DNA of 64,000 nt from Sediminibacterium soli (GTDB lineage Bacteria > Bacteroidota > Bacteroidia > Chitinophagales > Chitinophagaceae), in assembly GCF_009939225.1 (NCBI RefSeq), contig NZ_JAACJR010000006.1, forward strand, positions 186,001 through 250,000, read 5' to 3'. A program made the translations under genes and the position numbers. The notes under the pieces were generated by a model. The model searched no databases. It was given only the letters and a program-made list of their open reading frames with translations, and was not told where the DNA came from. How positions within the stretch are numbered: the stretch's first letter is position 1; each line of letters opens with the position of its first letter. Shown in pieces: positions 1 through 8,600 of this stretch.

Positions 1-331
1 GTTTGAGGTTGGATGGAATGGCCGCCTGCATCACTTCTCCTTCACTGCACAGGTAATAATCCGCCATCCATTCCCATAAGGCAAGCTGCTGCGGATGCAC
101 CAGTGGGTCCGTATCCAGGATGTTGATGATCTCCTTGGGTTTGAAAGCCTCGGGCTGTGCCACGATTTTTTTTACGATACCCGCGTAGCGTTTGTTCCTG
201 CCAAGTGTTACCTCCACACGCAGACCGGGTTGTATGGCGGACTGTAAATGCTCGGGAACCGACCAGGTGTAATTCTTGGGAAGCGCTAACGGTATAATGA
301 CTTCAACGAACAATACGGCAAATTTTTCCAA
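1..331 (-). CDS. priA: Primosomal protein N' (PriA), N-terminal part
   Basis: About 110 residues of the N-terminus are inside the window; the gene continues beyond base 1. The translation begins EKFAVLFVEVIIPLALPKN and contains a pattern of the PriA 3'-DNA-binding domain (YTWSVPE, a basic turn GRNKRYAGIV, then LALWEWMADYYL). PriA is the helicase that reloads the replisome at stalled forks. The frame has a stop four codons upstream, so the start is almost certainly TTG at 331, 10 bases after the plsC stop. This suggests translational coupling with plsC. The helicase motifs cannot be checked because they lie outside the window. Family assignment is confident; the start codon is inferred. Confidence 0.85.
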   Translation of the reverse strand, partial: MEKFAVLFVEVIIPLALPKNYTWSVPEHLQSAIQPGLRVEVTLGRNKRYAGIVKKIVAQPEAFKPKEIINILDTDPLVHPQQLALWEWMADYYLCSEGEVMQAAIPSNLK

Positions 332-340
332 AAATAAGCT

Positions 341-1099
341 TTAGGCAGAAGGATACCTGCGGTATCGCCTCAGGCCGGCATCCATCATATCGTATACTTT
401 TTGTTTCAGCATGCCGATATCCCGGGATGACAGACCCTGCACGGGAACTTCTTCCAGGTAAACCACGCGGTTGGGCCCCGGCGTCAGTTCAAACAGTCCG
501 CGGTAATGCAGCCTGTCCGGCGTATCCACAAAAAGCATGGGTTTGATAGGGGTCTGTGTTTCGATGGCGATGCGGAAGGCCCCGTCAAAAAAAACTTTAA
601 GCGGTTTGCCCGTTTCGTTAAATGTGCCTTCGGGGAAAAGAAATATCGAGATATGCTGCCTGAGTGCGGCTTTCAGCGCCCGCACGCTTTTGGCCCTGGT
701 CTCGGGATTGCTTCTGTCAACCAGTATCACCGCTGCGCGATAGATCCATCCAAATACGGGTATCCGTATCATCTCTGCTTTGCCAAGCACACGAACCGGC
801 TGGTGGGCGGTCATTACGATGGGCGGTATGTCCATATAGGAAATATGGTTGGCAACAAAAATGTATTGCCGGCTCCTGTCGTGCGGTGTTTCATAAATTT
901 CCTGGTGAGAGATGCCGGTCAGGAAATACCAGATGGTGCCCCATAGCCTGCATAACTGGTAAATGATATTGCCACCCCTGACCTTGCCAAACAGCAGCGA
1001 GAGCATGACAAAAGGAAATACGAGGAGCATGATCACGATGAACATCAGCAGCGCATACAGACAATACAGGTATTGAATAAGCCGCAGCAGGGGTTTCAT
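341..1099 (-). CDS. plsC: 1-acyl-sn-glycerol-3-phosphate acyltransferase
   Basis: The 252-residue protein is a lysophosphatidic acid acyltransferase of the PlsC family, making phosphatidic acid at the inner membrane. A hydrophobic N-terminal segment (about residues 8-40) anchors it. The catalytic NHX4D motif is NHISYMD (residues 84-90) and the substrate-binding FPEGT motif is at 155-159. Length is normal for the family. It lies between the porin and priA on the same strand and ends 9 bases before the priA start. A TATTTTCG box five bases before the ATG hints at a near-leaderless transcript of its own. No anomalies seen. Confidence 0.93.
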   Translation of the reverse strand: MKPLLRLIQYLYCLYALLMFIVIMLLVFPFVMLSLLFGKVRGGNIIYQLCRLWGTIWYFLTGISHQEIYETPHDRSRQYIFVANHISYMDIPPIVMTAHQPVRVLGKAEMIRIPVFGWIYRAAVILVDRSNPETRAKSVRALKAALRQHISIFLFPEGTFNETGKPLKVFFDGAFRIAIETQTPIKPMLFVDTPDRLHYRGLFELTPGPNRVVYLEEVPVQGLSSRDIGMLKQKVYDMMDAGLRRYRRYPSA

Positions 1100-1103
1100 G
1101 AAC

Positions 1104-1111
1104 CGAAAATA
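1104..1111 (-). promoter_or_regulatory. Possible -7 box for plsC
   Basis: TATTTTCG matches the Bacteroidota TAnnTTTG box at 7 of 8 positions. The plsC ATG is five bases after the last G, so any transcript would carry almost no leader. No clear TTTG element lies 19-20 bases upstream. Confidence 0.3.
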
Positions 1112-1154
1112 CCCCCTAATTCATAACCGGCATCAATAATTGGTGTTCCTGAAT

Positions 1155-1188
1155 AAAGAAAGGGCAACAATGGTGTTGCTCTTTCTTT
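1155..1188 (-). terminator. Rho-independent terminator after the porin
   Basis: A 14-base stem with one wobble pair (arms 1155-1168 and 1175-1188) and loop AATGGT. Read on the minus strand, it follows the porin stop by 40 bases, and the 3' arm is T-rich and runs into TTTATTC. It separates the amtB-porin unit from plsC. Confidence 0.6.
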
Positions 1189-1228
1189 GTTCGATCAGAA
1201 GAATGATTGCTTGTTTATCCGCCGCGTA

Positions 1229-2263
1229 TTAAAATTTGTAGGTGGCCGCCAGGATAAATGTTCCTGTTCCCTTGATGGGAGCGCCCTTGCTGTCGGTAAA
1301 TACCTTGCCGCTGGCATTGTCAAGCCGCAGCTCGGGAATAACGGTCAGGTGGTTATCGATCTTTGCATTTCCCGAAAGCGTGAGTGCAAACATTTTGTTG
1401 GCTGATCCCAGCAGGGGGTTGATCTTCCTGTCGTCAAAATAATCCGCACGCAGTGTCAGTCCGAAGGCAGACACGGGGTCGTAGTTCAGGTATACCGCAT
1501 GACTTTTCCAGCTGGAATTCTGTGTGCCCTGTTTGGTGGACTGCAGGTTTCCGTCGTAAACGATATTGAACTGGTCGCTGATCACGCCGTTCACCACCAG
1601 GTTAATATGCGTGAGTCCGGTGGCTCCCTGGAAGTTCAGCCAGGCTTTCAGTTTATCATTTTTGGTTGCCGTGCTCAGCTGTGCCAGCACCACTTTTACG
1701 GTAGAGGTAGTGGTTACATAATCCGTGGGGTTGGCGATGCCGAGCATCAGCGCAGTTTTGCCGCCCAGCGATATATCCGCTTTCAGACCGGTGTGGAAGA
1801 AAGGGCCATACGAAAACCCGTAAGACATGCTGTAATTGCGGTTGGCATAGGCATCCAGCAGTTCCCAGCCCACATGTGTGGCCCATTTGCCAAATGTGAA
1901 CTTCACTTTATCGGAGGGTGCATAGCTTACAAATGCCTGTTTGATGGCCGTGAGCGTATTACCCACATCGTTATACGAAAACTCCTGCGCCCTTCTGCCA
2001 AAACCGATATCGGCGGTGGCAGACACCTTGCCATAACTATGGTCAACGCGAAGCGATGCCATACCGAGTTCAAATGAATTCTGCGAGTTGGTAAAACTGG
2101 TGAGGTTATTGGTTGCACCGGGCGGGTTGGAAAAATTAAAACGATAGTAAGCATCTATCGAACCGGTGAAACTGGTTGTTGATTTTTTTGCCGAATCAGT
2201 CTGTGCATACATCGTAACACAGCCGAAAATTCCGAGACATGCAGCAGAAATTTTGTGTAACAT
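1229..2263 (-). CDS. Outer-membrane beta-barrel porin
   Basis: About 344 residues with a signal peptide (MLHKISAACLGIFGCVTMYAQ) followed by alternating aromatic/polar beta strands and a terminal Phe (ILAATYKF), the usual barrel end signal. It resembles the OmpL-like beta-barrel porin-2 group, common in Bacteroidota but without a defined substrate. The frame is open to 2287, but the ATG at 2263 gives a compact signal peptide and clears the upstream stem-loop, so it is preferred. It follows amtB on the same strand after 162 bases that hold two stem-loops. Context suggests passage of ammonium or small nitrogen compounds across the outer membrane; this is inference only. Confidence 0.75.
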   Translation of the reverse strand: MLHKISAACLGIFGCVTMYAQTDSAKKSTTSFTGSIDAYYRFNFSNPPGATNNLTSFTNSQNSFELGMASLRVDHSYGKVSATADIGFGRRAQEFSYNDVGNTLTAIKQAFVSYAPSDKVKFTFGKWATHVGWELLDAYANRNYSMSYGFSYGPFFHTGLKADISLGGKTALMLGIANPTDYVTTTSTVKVVLAQLSTATKNDKLKAWLNFQGATGLTHINLVVNGVISDQFNIVYDGNLQSTKQGTQNSSWKSHAVYLNYDPVSAFGLTLRADYFDDRKINPLLGSANKMFALTLSGNAKIDNHLTVIPELRLDNASGKVFTDSKGAPIKGTGTFILAATYKF

Positions 2264-2290
2264 TGCAATGGGTTTTATGATTAACAAATA

Positions 2291-2336
2291 GGTACAGCCG
2301 CTAAACCTGGTCAGAGGTTTACCATATGGCTGTACC
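2291..2336 (-). other. Stem-loop B between amtB and porin
   Basis: A two-step hairpin: outer stem of 9 pairs (2291-2299 with 2328-2336), a small internal loop, then an inner stem of 7 pairs (2302-2308 with 2315-2321) closing the loop GGTCAG (plus strand). The inner part, 2303-2317, is identical over 15 bases to the apex of the neighbouring hairpin. It ends 27 bases before the chosen porin start. No T run follows, so it does not look like a terminator. Confidence 0.7.
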
Positions 2337-2358
2337 TTATTTTTTAAGGGTTTAATAA

Positions 2359-2394
2359 CCGGATGAACAAACCTGGTCAGAGGGGTTCATCCGG
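2359..2394 (-). other. Stem-loop A between amtB and porin
   Basis: A perfect 10-pair stem (2359-2368 with 2385-2394) encloses the 15-base element 2369-2383, which is also found in stem-loop B. A three-pair apical stem closes the same six-base loop. It starts 32 bases after the amtB stop. The lack of a T tract argues against simple termination. Confidence 0.7.
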
Positions 2395-2425
2395 TCTCAC
2401 TCGTTAGGTATAGGAAACAGCGATC

Positions 2426-3778
2426 CTATGCGATCTGTGGGGTTCTTCCGTATTTCTCATCGTGCTGCGAAGCATCCAGTCCGATCTCTTCTTCCTCGCT
2501 GCTTACACGAAGCGGCAGTACAAAATTGATGAACTTGAAGATGGCAAACGATACCACAAAACTGTAGGTAACCACAATCAGCATCGCCTTCAGCTGTGTA
2601 AGAAAGAAAGAAGCGTTACCGTACAGCAGGCCATCGGCGCCGGCTGCGTTCACGGTCTTTGTGGCAAAAATGCCTGTCATCAGCATACCCACCATACCAC
2701 CCACACCGTGGCAGGGGAACACATCGAGTGTATCGTCGAGGCTTGTCTTGGTTTTCCAGTAAGAGATCAGGTTGGAGATGATGGCCGCCACAACGCCGAT
2801 AAAGATGCTCTGCGGAATGGCTACAAAACCGGCTGCGGGAGTGATGGCAACCAGGCCAACCACGGCGCCGATACAGAAACCGAGTACAGAAGGTTTTTTA
2901 CCGCGCAGTACATCAAAGAACATCCAGGAAAGACCAGCGGCTGCTGCAGCTGTATTGGTGGTGGCGAAGGCGGACACCGCAAGAGAAGATGCGCCTACGG
3001 CCGAACCGGCGTTAAAGCCAAACCAGCCAAACCAGAGCAATCCGGTTCCGATCAGTACATAGGGGATATTGGCAGGGGGCACTTCGATATGGCTCATGTG
3101 CGACTGCCGGCGTTTCAGCACCAGCGCGCCGGCAAGGGCCGCGCAGCCGGCAGAGATATGCACTACGGTGCCGCCTGCAAAATCAAGCACGCCCATTTTG
3201 AAGAGAAAACCATCGGGATGCCAGGTCCAGTGCGCGATGGGGGCGTATACCAGCAGGCTGAACAGGGCGATGAACAGGATATAGGCCGTGAACCGAATCC
3301 GCTCAGCTACGGCGCCTACCACCAGACCGGGGGTAATGATCGCAAACATCAGCTGGAACAGCGCGAACAGTGTCAGCGGGATGGTGGGTGCCAGGCTCCA
3401 GGGAGCGCCCGATGCCACGTTCTTAAAGAAAAGATGCGGGGTAGGGTCTCCCACAAAACCGCCGATGGAAGGGCCGAAACAAAGGCCGTACCCGATCACC
3501 ACCCAGATGATGCTGACCACTCCGGCAGCCACCACGCTTTTAATCATGGTTGAGATCACATTCTTGCGGTGTACCATACCGCCATAAAAAAAGGCAAGAC
3601 CGGGTGTCATCAGAAATACCAGGGCCGTTGCCACGATCATCCAGGCAATATCAGCCGTGCTGTACTTGCCGCCATCATCAAAAGCAGGAAAAGAGGGAAT
3701 AAAGATCGCTGCGATGGCCACAGCCACCAGCACTAAGAATGGTGCCAGTTGTTTAAATGTCAGTTTTTGCATCTCCAC
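2426..3778 (-). CDS. amtB: Ammonium transporter
   Basis: The 450-residue protein of the Amt/Rh family conducts ammonium across the inner membrane. The translation has eleven or more hydrophobic segments, the family stretch TPGLAFFYGGMV (58-69) and both pore histidines, H207 in GGTVVHISAG and H357 in FPCHGVGGM, equivalent to the twin His of E. coli AmtB. The start may be Met1 or Met3. It lies downstream of gltB-gltD, separated from gltD by an intrinsic terminator and about 210 AT-rich bases that should carry its own promoter. No PII (glnK) gene is adjacent, which is unusual compared with many proteobacterial amtB loci. Confidence 0.96.
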   Translation of the reverse strand: MEMQKLTFKQLAPFLVLVAVAIAAIFIPSFPAFDDGGKYSTADIAWMIVATALVFLMTPGLAFFYGGMVHRKNVISTMIKSVVAAGVVSIIWVVIGYGLCFGPSIGGFVGDPTPHLFFKNVASGAPWSLAPTIPLTLFALFQLMFAIITPGLVVGAVAERIRFTAYILFIALFSLLVYAPIAHWTWHPDGFLFKMGVLDFAGGTVVHISAGCAALAGALVLKRRQSHMSHIEVPPANIPYVLIGTGLLWFGWFGFNAGSAVGASSLAVSAFATTNTAAAAAGLSWMFFDVLRGKKPSVLGFCIGAVVGLVAITPAAGFVAIPQSIFIGVVAAIISNLISYWKTKTSLDDTLDVFPCHGVGGMVGMLMTGIFATKTVNAAGADGLLYGNASFFLTQLKAMLIVVTYSFVVSFAIFKFINFVLPLRVSSEEEEIGLDASQHDEKYGRTPQIA

Positions 3779-3943
3779 AGGGTTTAGTGATATAATAAAA
3801 AATATATATGAATTATTATTTCACTAAAGTAGAAAGAAAAAATGATTTAGTTAATAAAAATATTAACATTTTTATTTTTACTATACAAAATATAAGATCC
3901 GGGCAGTTTTTTGGAAATCGGTCAAAATCCCCTGTAAAATAAA

Positions 3944-3966
3944 AAATCCCGCCACCGGCGGGATTT
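3944..3966 (-). terminator. Rho-independent terminator after gltD
   Basis: A perfect 10-pair hairpin with arms 3944-3953 and 3957-3966 and loop of three bases. On the minus strand it starts 23 bases after the gltD stop and is followed by a T-rich tail (TTTTTTATTTTA including the stem end). The rest of 3779-3943 is AT-rich and probably holds the amtB promoter. Confidence 0.85.
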
Positions 3967-3988
3967 AAGAACAAATGATATTGCAAAA

Positions 3989-5461
3989 TTAAATATTTGT
4001 AAGAAAACTGCGATCCTTGCTTTCCAGCACCGAATGGCCCATCAGGTATTCGTCTACTTTACGGGCGCATTCCCGGCCCTCGCTTATGGCCCATACCACC
4101 AGCGACTGTCCCCGGCGCATATCACCCGCCGTAAAGATCTTGGGGATACTGGTCTGGTAGGTTTGCTCGCCGGCTTTTACATTGCCTCTTTCATCCAGGT
4201 CTATTTCCAGTTGCCTGATCAATCCTTCGTGTTGGGGGTGAACAAATCCCATGGCCAGTAAGGCCAGCTCGCAGGGTATTTCGCGTTCCGAGCCGCTGAC
4301 TTCTTCAAAACTGGCGGGGCCGCCGCCTGCAGGTGTTTTCCATTCCAGGTCTACCACTTTCAGCGCTTTCAGCTGTCCGCCGGCATCCCCCACAAATGCC
4401 TTGGTGGCGATGGCCCAATGCCGGTGCGCACCTTCTTCATGCGAGGAAGTTGTTTTCAGCAGCATAGGATAGGATGGCCAGGGCATGGAACTCGTTCTGT
4501 TCTCGGGCGGTTTGGGTAACAACTCAAACTGGGTTACCGACAAAGCGCCGTGGCGGTTGGAAGTGCCCACGCAATCGCTTCCGGTATCGCCGCCGCCGAT
4601 CACCACCACGTTTTTTGCCGTGGCAAAAATATCTTCTTCCTCCACCGCTTTCTCGCTTACCCGTTTGTTCTGCTGTTTCAGGAAATCCATCGCGTAATAA
4701 ACACCTTTCAGTTCCCTGCCGGGTACCGGCAGGTTGCGCGGAATGGTAGACCCTCCGGCCAGTACCACCGCCTGCGATTCGCGCAGCAGGTCGTTGATGC
4801 TGGTATTGCCACCCACATTGGCATTGCACCTGAAAATAATGCCTTCCTCTTCCATCAGCGCAATACGCCTGTCAACCACCCATTTCTCGAGTTTGAAATC
4901 AGGAATGCCATAGCGAAGCAATCCACCCGGTGCATCGTCTCTTTCGTATACGGTAACGGTATGTCCGGCATAGTTAAGCTGCGCCGCAACCGCAAGACCC
5001 GCCGGTCCCGATCCCACCACGGCTATTTTTTTGCCGGTACGGAGATTGGGTTTGCGCGGTTTTACAAATCCTTTGTCGAATGCGATTTCGATAATGTGTT
5101 TTTCGATCTCCTCGATGGCCACAGGCGGCTGGTTGATACCCAGTACGCAGGCGCTTTCGCAGGGAGCAGGACAGATTCTTCCGGTAAACTCGGGAAAATT
5201 ATTGGTGGCGCTCAGGATATCGTAGGCTTCTTCCCAGCTTTTGCGGTACACCGCGTCGTTGAACTCGGGTATGATATTGCCCAGCGGGCATCCGCTGTGA
5301 CAGAACGGTACGCCGCAGTTCATACACCTGGCCGACTGCTCATTCAGTTTCTGTTCGGGAAAACGCTCCACGAATTCGTTATAGTCATGGATGCGCTCTT
5401 TGGCCGCTCTTTTTCCCGGCAGTTCCCTCGTAAATTCTATAAAACCTGTTGGTTTACCCAT
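3989..5461 (-). CDS. gltD: Glutamate synthase small subunit
   Basis: The 490-residue FAD/Fe-S subunit passes electrons from NAD(P)H to GltB for glutamate formation from glutamine and 2-oxoglutarate. Visible motifs are an N-terminal Fe-S set C46, C49, C54, C58 (CMNCGVPFCHSGCP), a second Cys set in CPAPCESAC, the FAD fold GSGPAGLA and the NADPH fold IGGGDTGSDC. Length is standard. It follows gltB on the same strand after a 144-base spacer occupied by a palindromic repeat element, so co-transcription is likely but not certain. A strong terminator follows. Confidence 0.97.
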   Translation of the reverse strand: MGKPTGFIEFTRELPGKRAAKERIHDYNEFVERFPEQKLNEQSARCMNCGVPFCHSGCPLGNIIPEFNDAVYRKSWEEAYDILSATNNFPEFTGRICPAPCESACVLGINQPPVAIEEIEKHIIEIAFDKGFVKPRKPNLRTGKKIAVVGSGPAGLAVAAQLNYAGHTVTVYERDDAPGGLLRYGIPDFKLEKWVVDRRIALMEEEGIIFRCNANVGGNTSINDLLRESQAVVLAGGSTIPRNLPVPGRELKGVYYAMDFLKQQNKRVSEKAVEEEDIFATAKNVVVIGGGDTGSDCVGTSNRHGALSVTQFELLPKPPENRTSSMPWPSYPMLLKTTSSHEEGAHRHWAIATKAFVGDAGGQLKALKVVDLEWKTPAGGGPASFEEVSGSEREIPCELALLAMGFVHPQHEGLIRQLEIDLDERGNVKAGEQTYQTSIPKIFTAGDMRRGQSLVVWAISEGRECARKVDEYLMGHSVLESKDRSFLTNI

Positions 5462-5492
5462 ATCGTCGCTTTTATTCCTTGGCTGAATTTGG

Positions 5493-5605
5493 TTGATTAT
5501 GGATTGGCGGATGATGTATTTGTGGATTTTTTCGGGAACGCGCGTTACCGCTGCATTCGGATAATCCGTAATCCACGAATCCGTAATCCATACATCCGCA
5601 AATCA
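5493..5605. repeat. Intergenic palindromic repeat element, GGATTA type
   Basis: Imperfect inverted repeat between gltB and gltD. The left arm (about 5493-5528) and the right arm (about 5558-5605) are made of variants of GGATTA/TAATCC. GCGGATG at 5507-5513 pairs with CATCCGC at 5593-5599. The right arm has a 13-base direct repeat (5563-5575 and 5578-5590) with period 15. The element abuts the gltB stop codon. It uses the same word as the element at 13825-13966. Confidence 0.7.
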
Positions 5606-8600
5606 TTATTTTTCGCTTTTCACTTTTGCTTTTTCGGTTCGTTCGCTCATTACCTTTTTATAGTCTCTCGGGAACACTTTGATGAAATGCTTCAATTGGT
5701 TCTCGAAATCATCCAGCAGGAATTTGGCAACCGTGCTTCCGGTATAGGCATAGTGCTTTGTGATCATATCGTTCAGCGTTCTGGCATCCTCCTGGTCAAG
5801 CGGGTCGAGGTCTACCATTTCGGTATTGCAGTTCTGTTCAAAACGCGAACGTACATCATATACATAGGCAATACCACCGCTCATACCCGCGGCAAAGTTC
5901 CTGCCTGTGCCGCCGAGTATCACGGCAAGTCCGCCCGTCATGTATTCGCATCCGTGATCGCCCACGCCTTCCACCACTACCCGCGCGCCTGAATTGCGTA
6001 CAGCAAATCTTTCCCCGGCCTTACCGCGGATAAATGCTTCGCCCGAAGTGGCGCCGTAGAAAGCCACGTTGCCGATCAGTATGTTCTCTTCCGGAACAAA
6101 GGATGCCTGCTTGGAAGGATACACGATCAGCTTTGCGCCGCTCAGTCCCTTTCCAAAATAATCGTTTGCATCGCCTTCCAGTTCCAGCGTTACGCCTTTT
6201 GTATTGAAAGCGCCGAAGCTTTGTCCCGCAGTGCCATTGAAGGTAAAGTGAATGGTATCCTCGGGTAACCCCTCGGCCTTGTACTTTTTCGTGATCTCGT
6301 TTGAAAGGATCGTTCCCACCGTTCTGTCCGTATTCTTTATCGGGAAGGAGGCAGCCACACGCTGGCCGTTGTTGATGGCAGCCTGTGCGGCTTTCAGCAG
6401 TTTCCAGTCAAGCACATCGCTGATGCCGTGGTCCTGTTCTTCCTGCTTGTACAGCCCGGTTTCGGCAGAAGCGGGTTCCTTGTACAGTATCGCCGACAGG
6501 TCGAGCTGGCCGTATTTCCAGTGGTGGATATCGTCGCGCATTTCCAGGTTTTCCACCTGGCCGATCATTTCGTTAATGGTGCGGAAACCCAGCTCGGCCA
6601 TGATCTCTCTCAGTTCTTCGGTGATAAAACGGAAGAAATTGACCACATGATCCGGGTCTCCCGTAAAGCGTTTGCGCAGTTCGGGGTCCTGTGTGGCAAC
6701 GCCCACCGGACAGGTGTTCAGGTGGCATTTGCGCATCATGATACAGCCTTCCACGATCAATGCCGCCGTGGCCACGCCCCATTCTTCTGCGCCGAGCAGC
6801 GTTGCGATCGCGATATCGCGGCCTGTTTTCATCTGTCCGTCGGCCTGTAATACCACCCTGCTGCGGAGTTTGTTCCGTACCAGCGTCTGGTGCGATTCCG
6901 ACAGACCCAGTTCCCAGGGTAAGCCGGCATGTTTGATGGAACTGATGGGAGAGGCGCCGGTTCCGCCATCGTGGCCCGATACCAGCACCACATCGGCTTT
7001 TGCTTTTGCCACGCCCGCCGCGATGGTACCCACACCGGCTTTCGACACCAGTTTTACATTGATACGTGCCGCGCGGTTGGCATTCTTGAGGTCGAAGATC
7101 AGCTGGGCCAGGTCTTCGATGGAATAAATATCGTGGTGCGGCGGGGGCGAGATCAGTCCCACACCCGGTGTGGCATGTCTTGTTTTACCGATCCAGTCAT
7201 CCACTTTATGCCCGGGCAGCTGGCCGCCTTCGCCTGGCTTGGCACCCTGCGCCATTTTGATCTGCAGTTCGTCTGCTTCGGTAAGATAATAGCTGGTAAC
7301 GCCAAAACGCGCCGATGCCACCTGTTTGATGGCCGAGCGCATGGAGTCGCCGTTGGCGAGGGGCTGGTAACGGATCTCGTCTTCGCCGCCTTCGCCCGTA
7401 TTGCTTTTGCCGCCCAAACGGTTCATGGCCACCGCAAGCGTGGTATGCGCCTCCCAGGAGATGGAGCCGAACGACATAGCGCCGGTGGCGAAACGCCTGT
7501 AAATATTCTCTGCCGGTTCTACCTCGTCGATCGATAGGGACGGCCTGTTGTGTTTAAACCGGAACTGGCTGCGCAGTGTGCAGGCTTTTTCGGCCTGGTC
7601 GTTCACCAGTCTCGAATATTTCTTGAAGCTGGTGTAGTCGTTTGATTTTGTGGCGTGCTGCAGCAGGTGTATCGTCTGCGGGTTGAACAGGTGAAATTCG
7701 CCCTTGCGTTTCCACTGGTAAACACCGCCCACCGGCAGCCTGTCCACCGGCAGTTCCTTGCGGCTGAAGGCAAAGAAATGTTTGGAAAGGGTTTCTTTCG
7801 CGATCTCGTCAAGTCCCATGCCCTGTATGCGTGATGTGGCGCCGGTGAAATACTGGTCTACCACCGATCTGTTCAGTCCGATGATCTCGAATATCTGCGC
7901 GCCCTGGTAAGACTGCAGTGTGGAGATGCCCATTTTAGAGAACACTTTGAGCAGTCCTTCGTTCACCGCCTTGATATAGTTCTTCTTCAGGTATTCGGGA
8001 TCGAGATCTGTCTGCATTTTGCCGTCCAGGCGCATATCGCGGATAGACGACAGTGCCAGGTAGGGGTTGATGGCGGTGGCGCCGAAAGCCAGCAGACAGG
8101 CAAAATGATGCACTTCCCATACATCGCCCGCTTCTACGATGATGCCTACCTGCCCGCGGTACCCCTTCCTGATCAGGTGGTGGTGTACGGCAGCCGTGGC
8201 CAGTAAAGAGGGTATGGGTGCGTGATCGGAATCGATCGCCCGGTCGGTCAGGATCACCACTTCAAATCCGTCTTCCACCGCATCGGTGGCATAACGGCAC
8301 AAACGGTCGAGGCCCGCTTTCAGCGAGCCCGGTTTGCCATCGGCGCGGAAATAGGTCTGCAGGGTTTTTGCCTGGAAGATACCGGTATCGATACTCCTGA
8401 TCTGTTCCAGTTCGTGGTTGTTCAGCACGGGGTGTTTCAGCGCAACGCTATGGCAGGCCAGCGGGTCTTCCACCAGCAGGTTGCCATTGCTGCCCGCAAA
8501 GGTGGCGAGCGACATCACCATTCTTTCCCGTATGGGATCGATAGGCGGGTTAGTAACCTGCGCAAAAAGCTGTTTGAAATAACTGCTCAGGTGCTGCGGC

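Noticed and set aside
2462..3553. A 363-residue open frame opposite amtB
   Set aside because: Composition is rich in Gly, His and Gln with no hydrophobic pattern; amtB on the other strand is certain.
4550..5992. A 480-residue open frame on the plus strand across gltD and the gltB end
   Set aside because: It is the shadow of two clearly identified genes and crosses the repeat element between them; no motif is visible.
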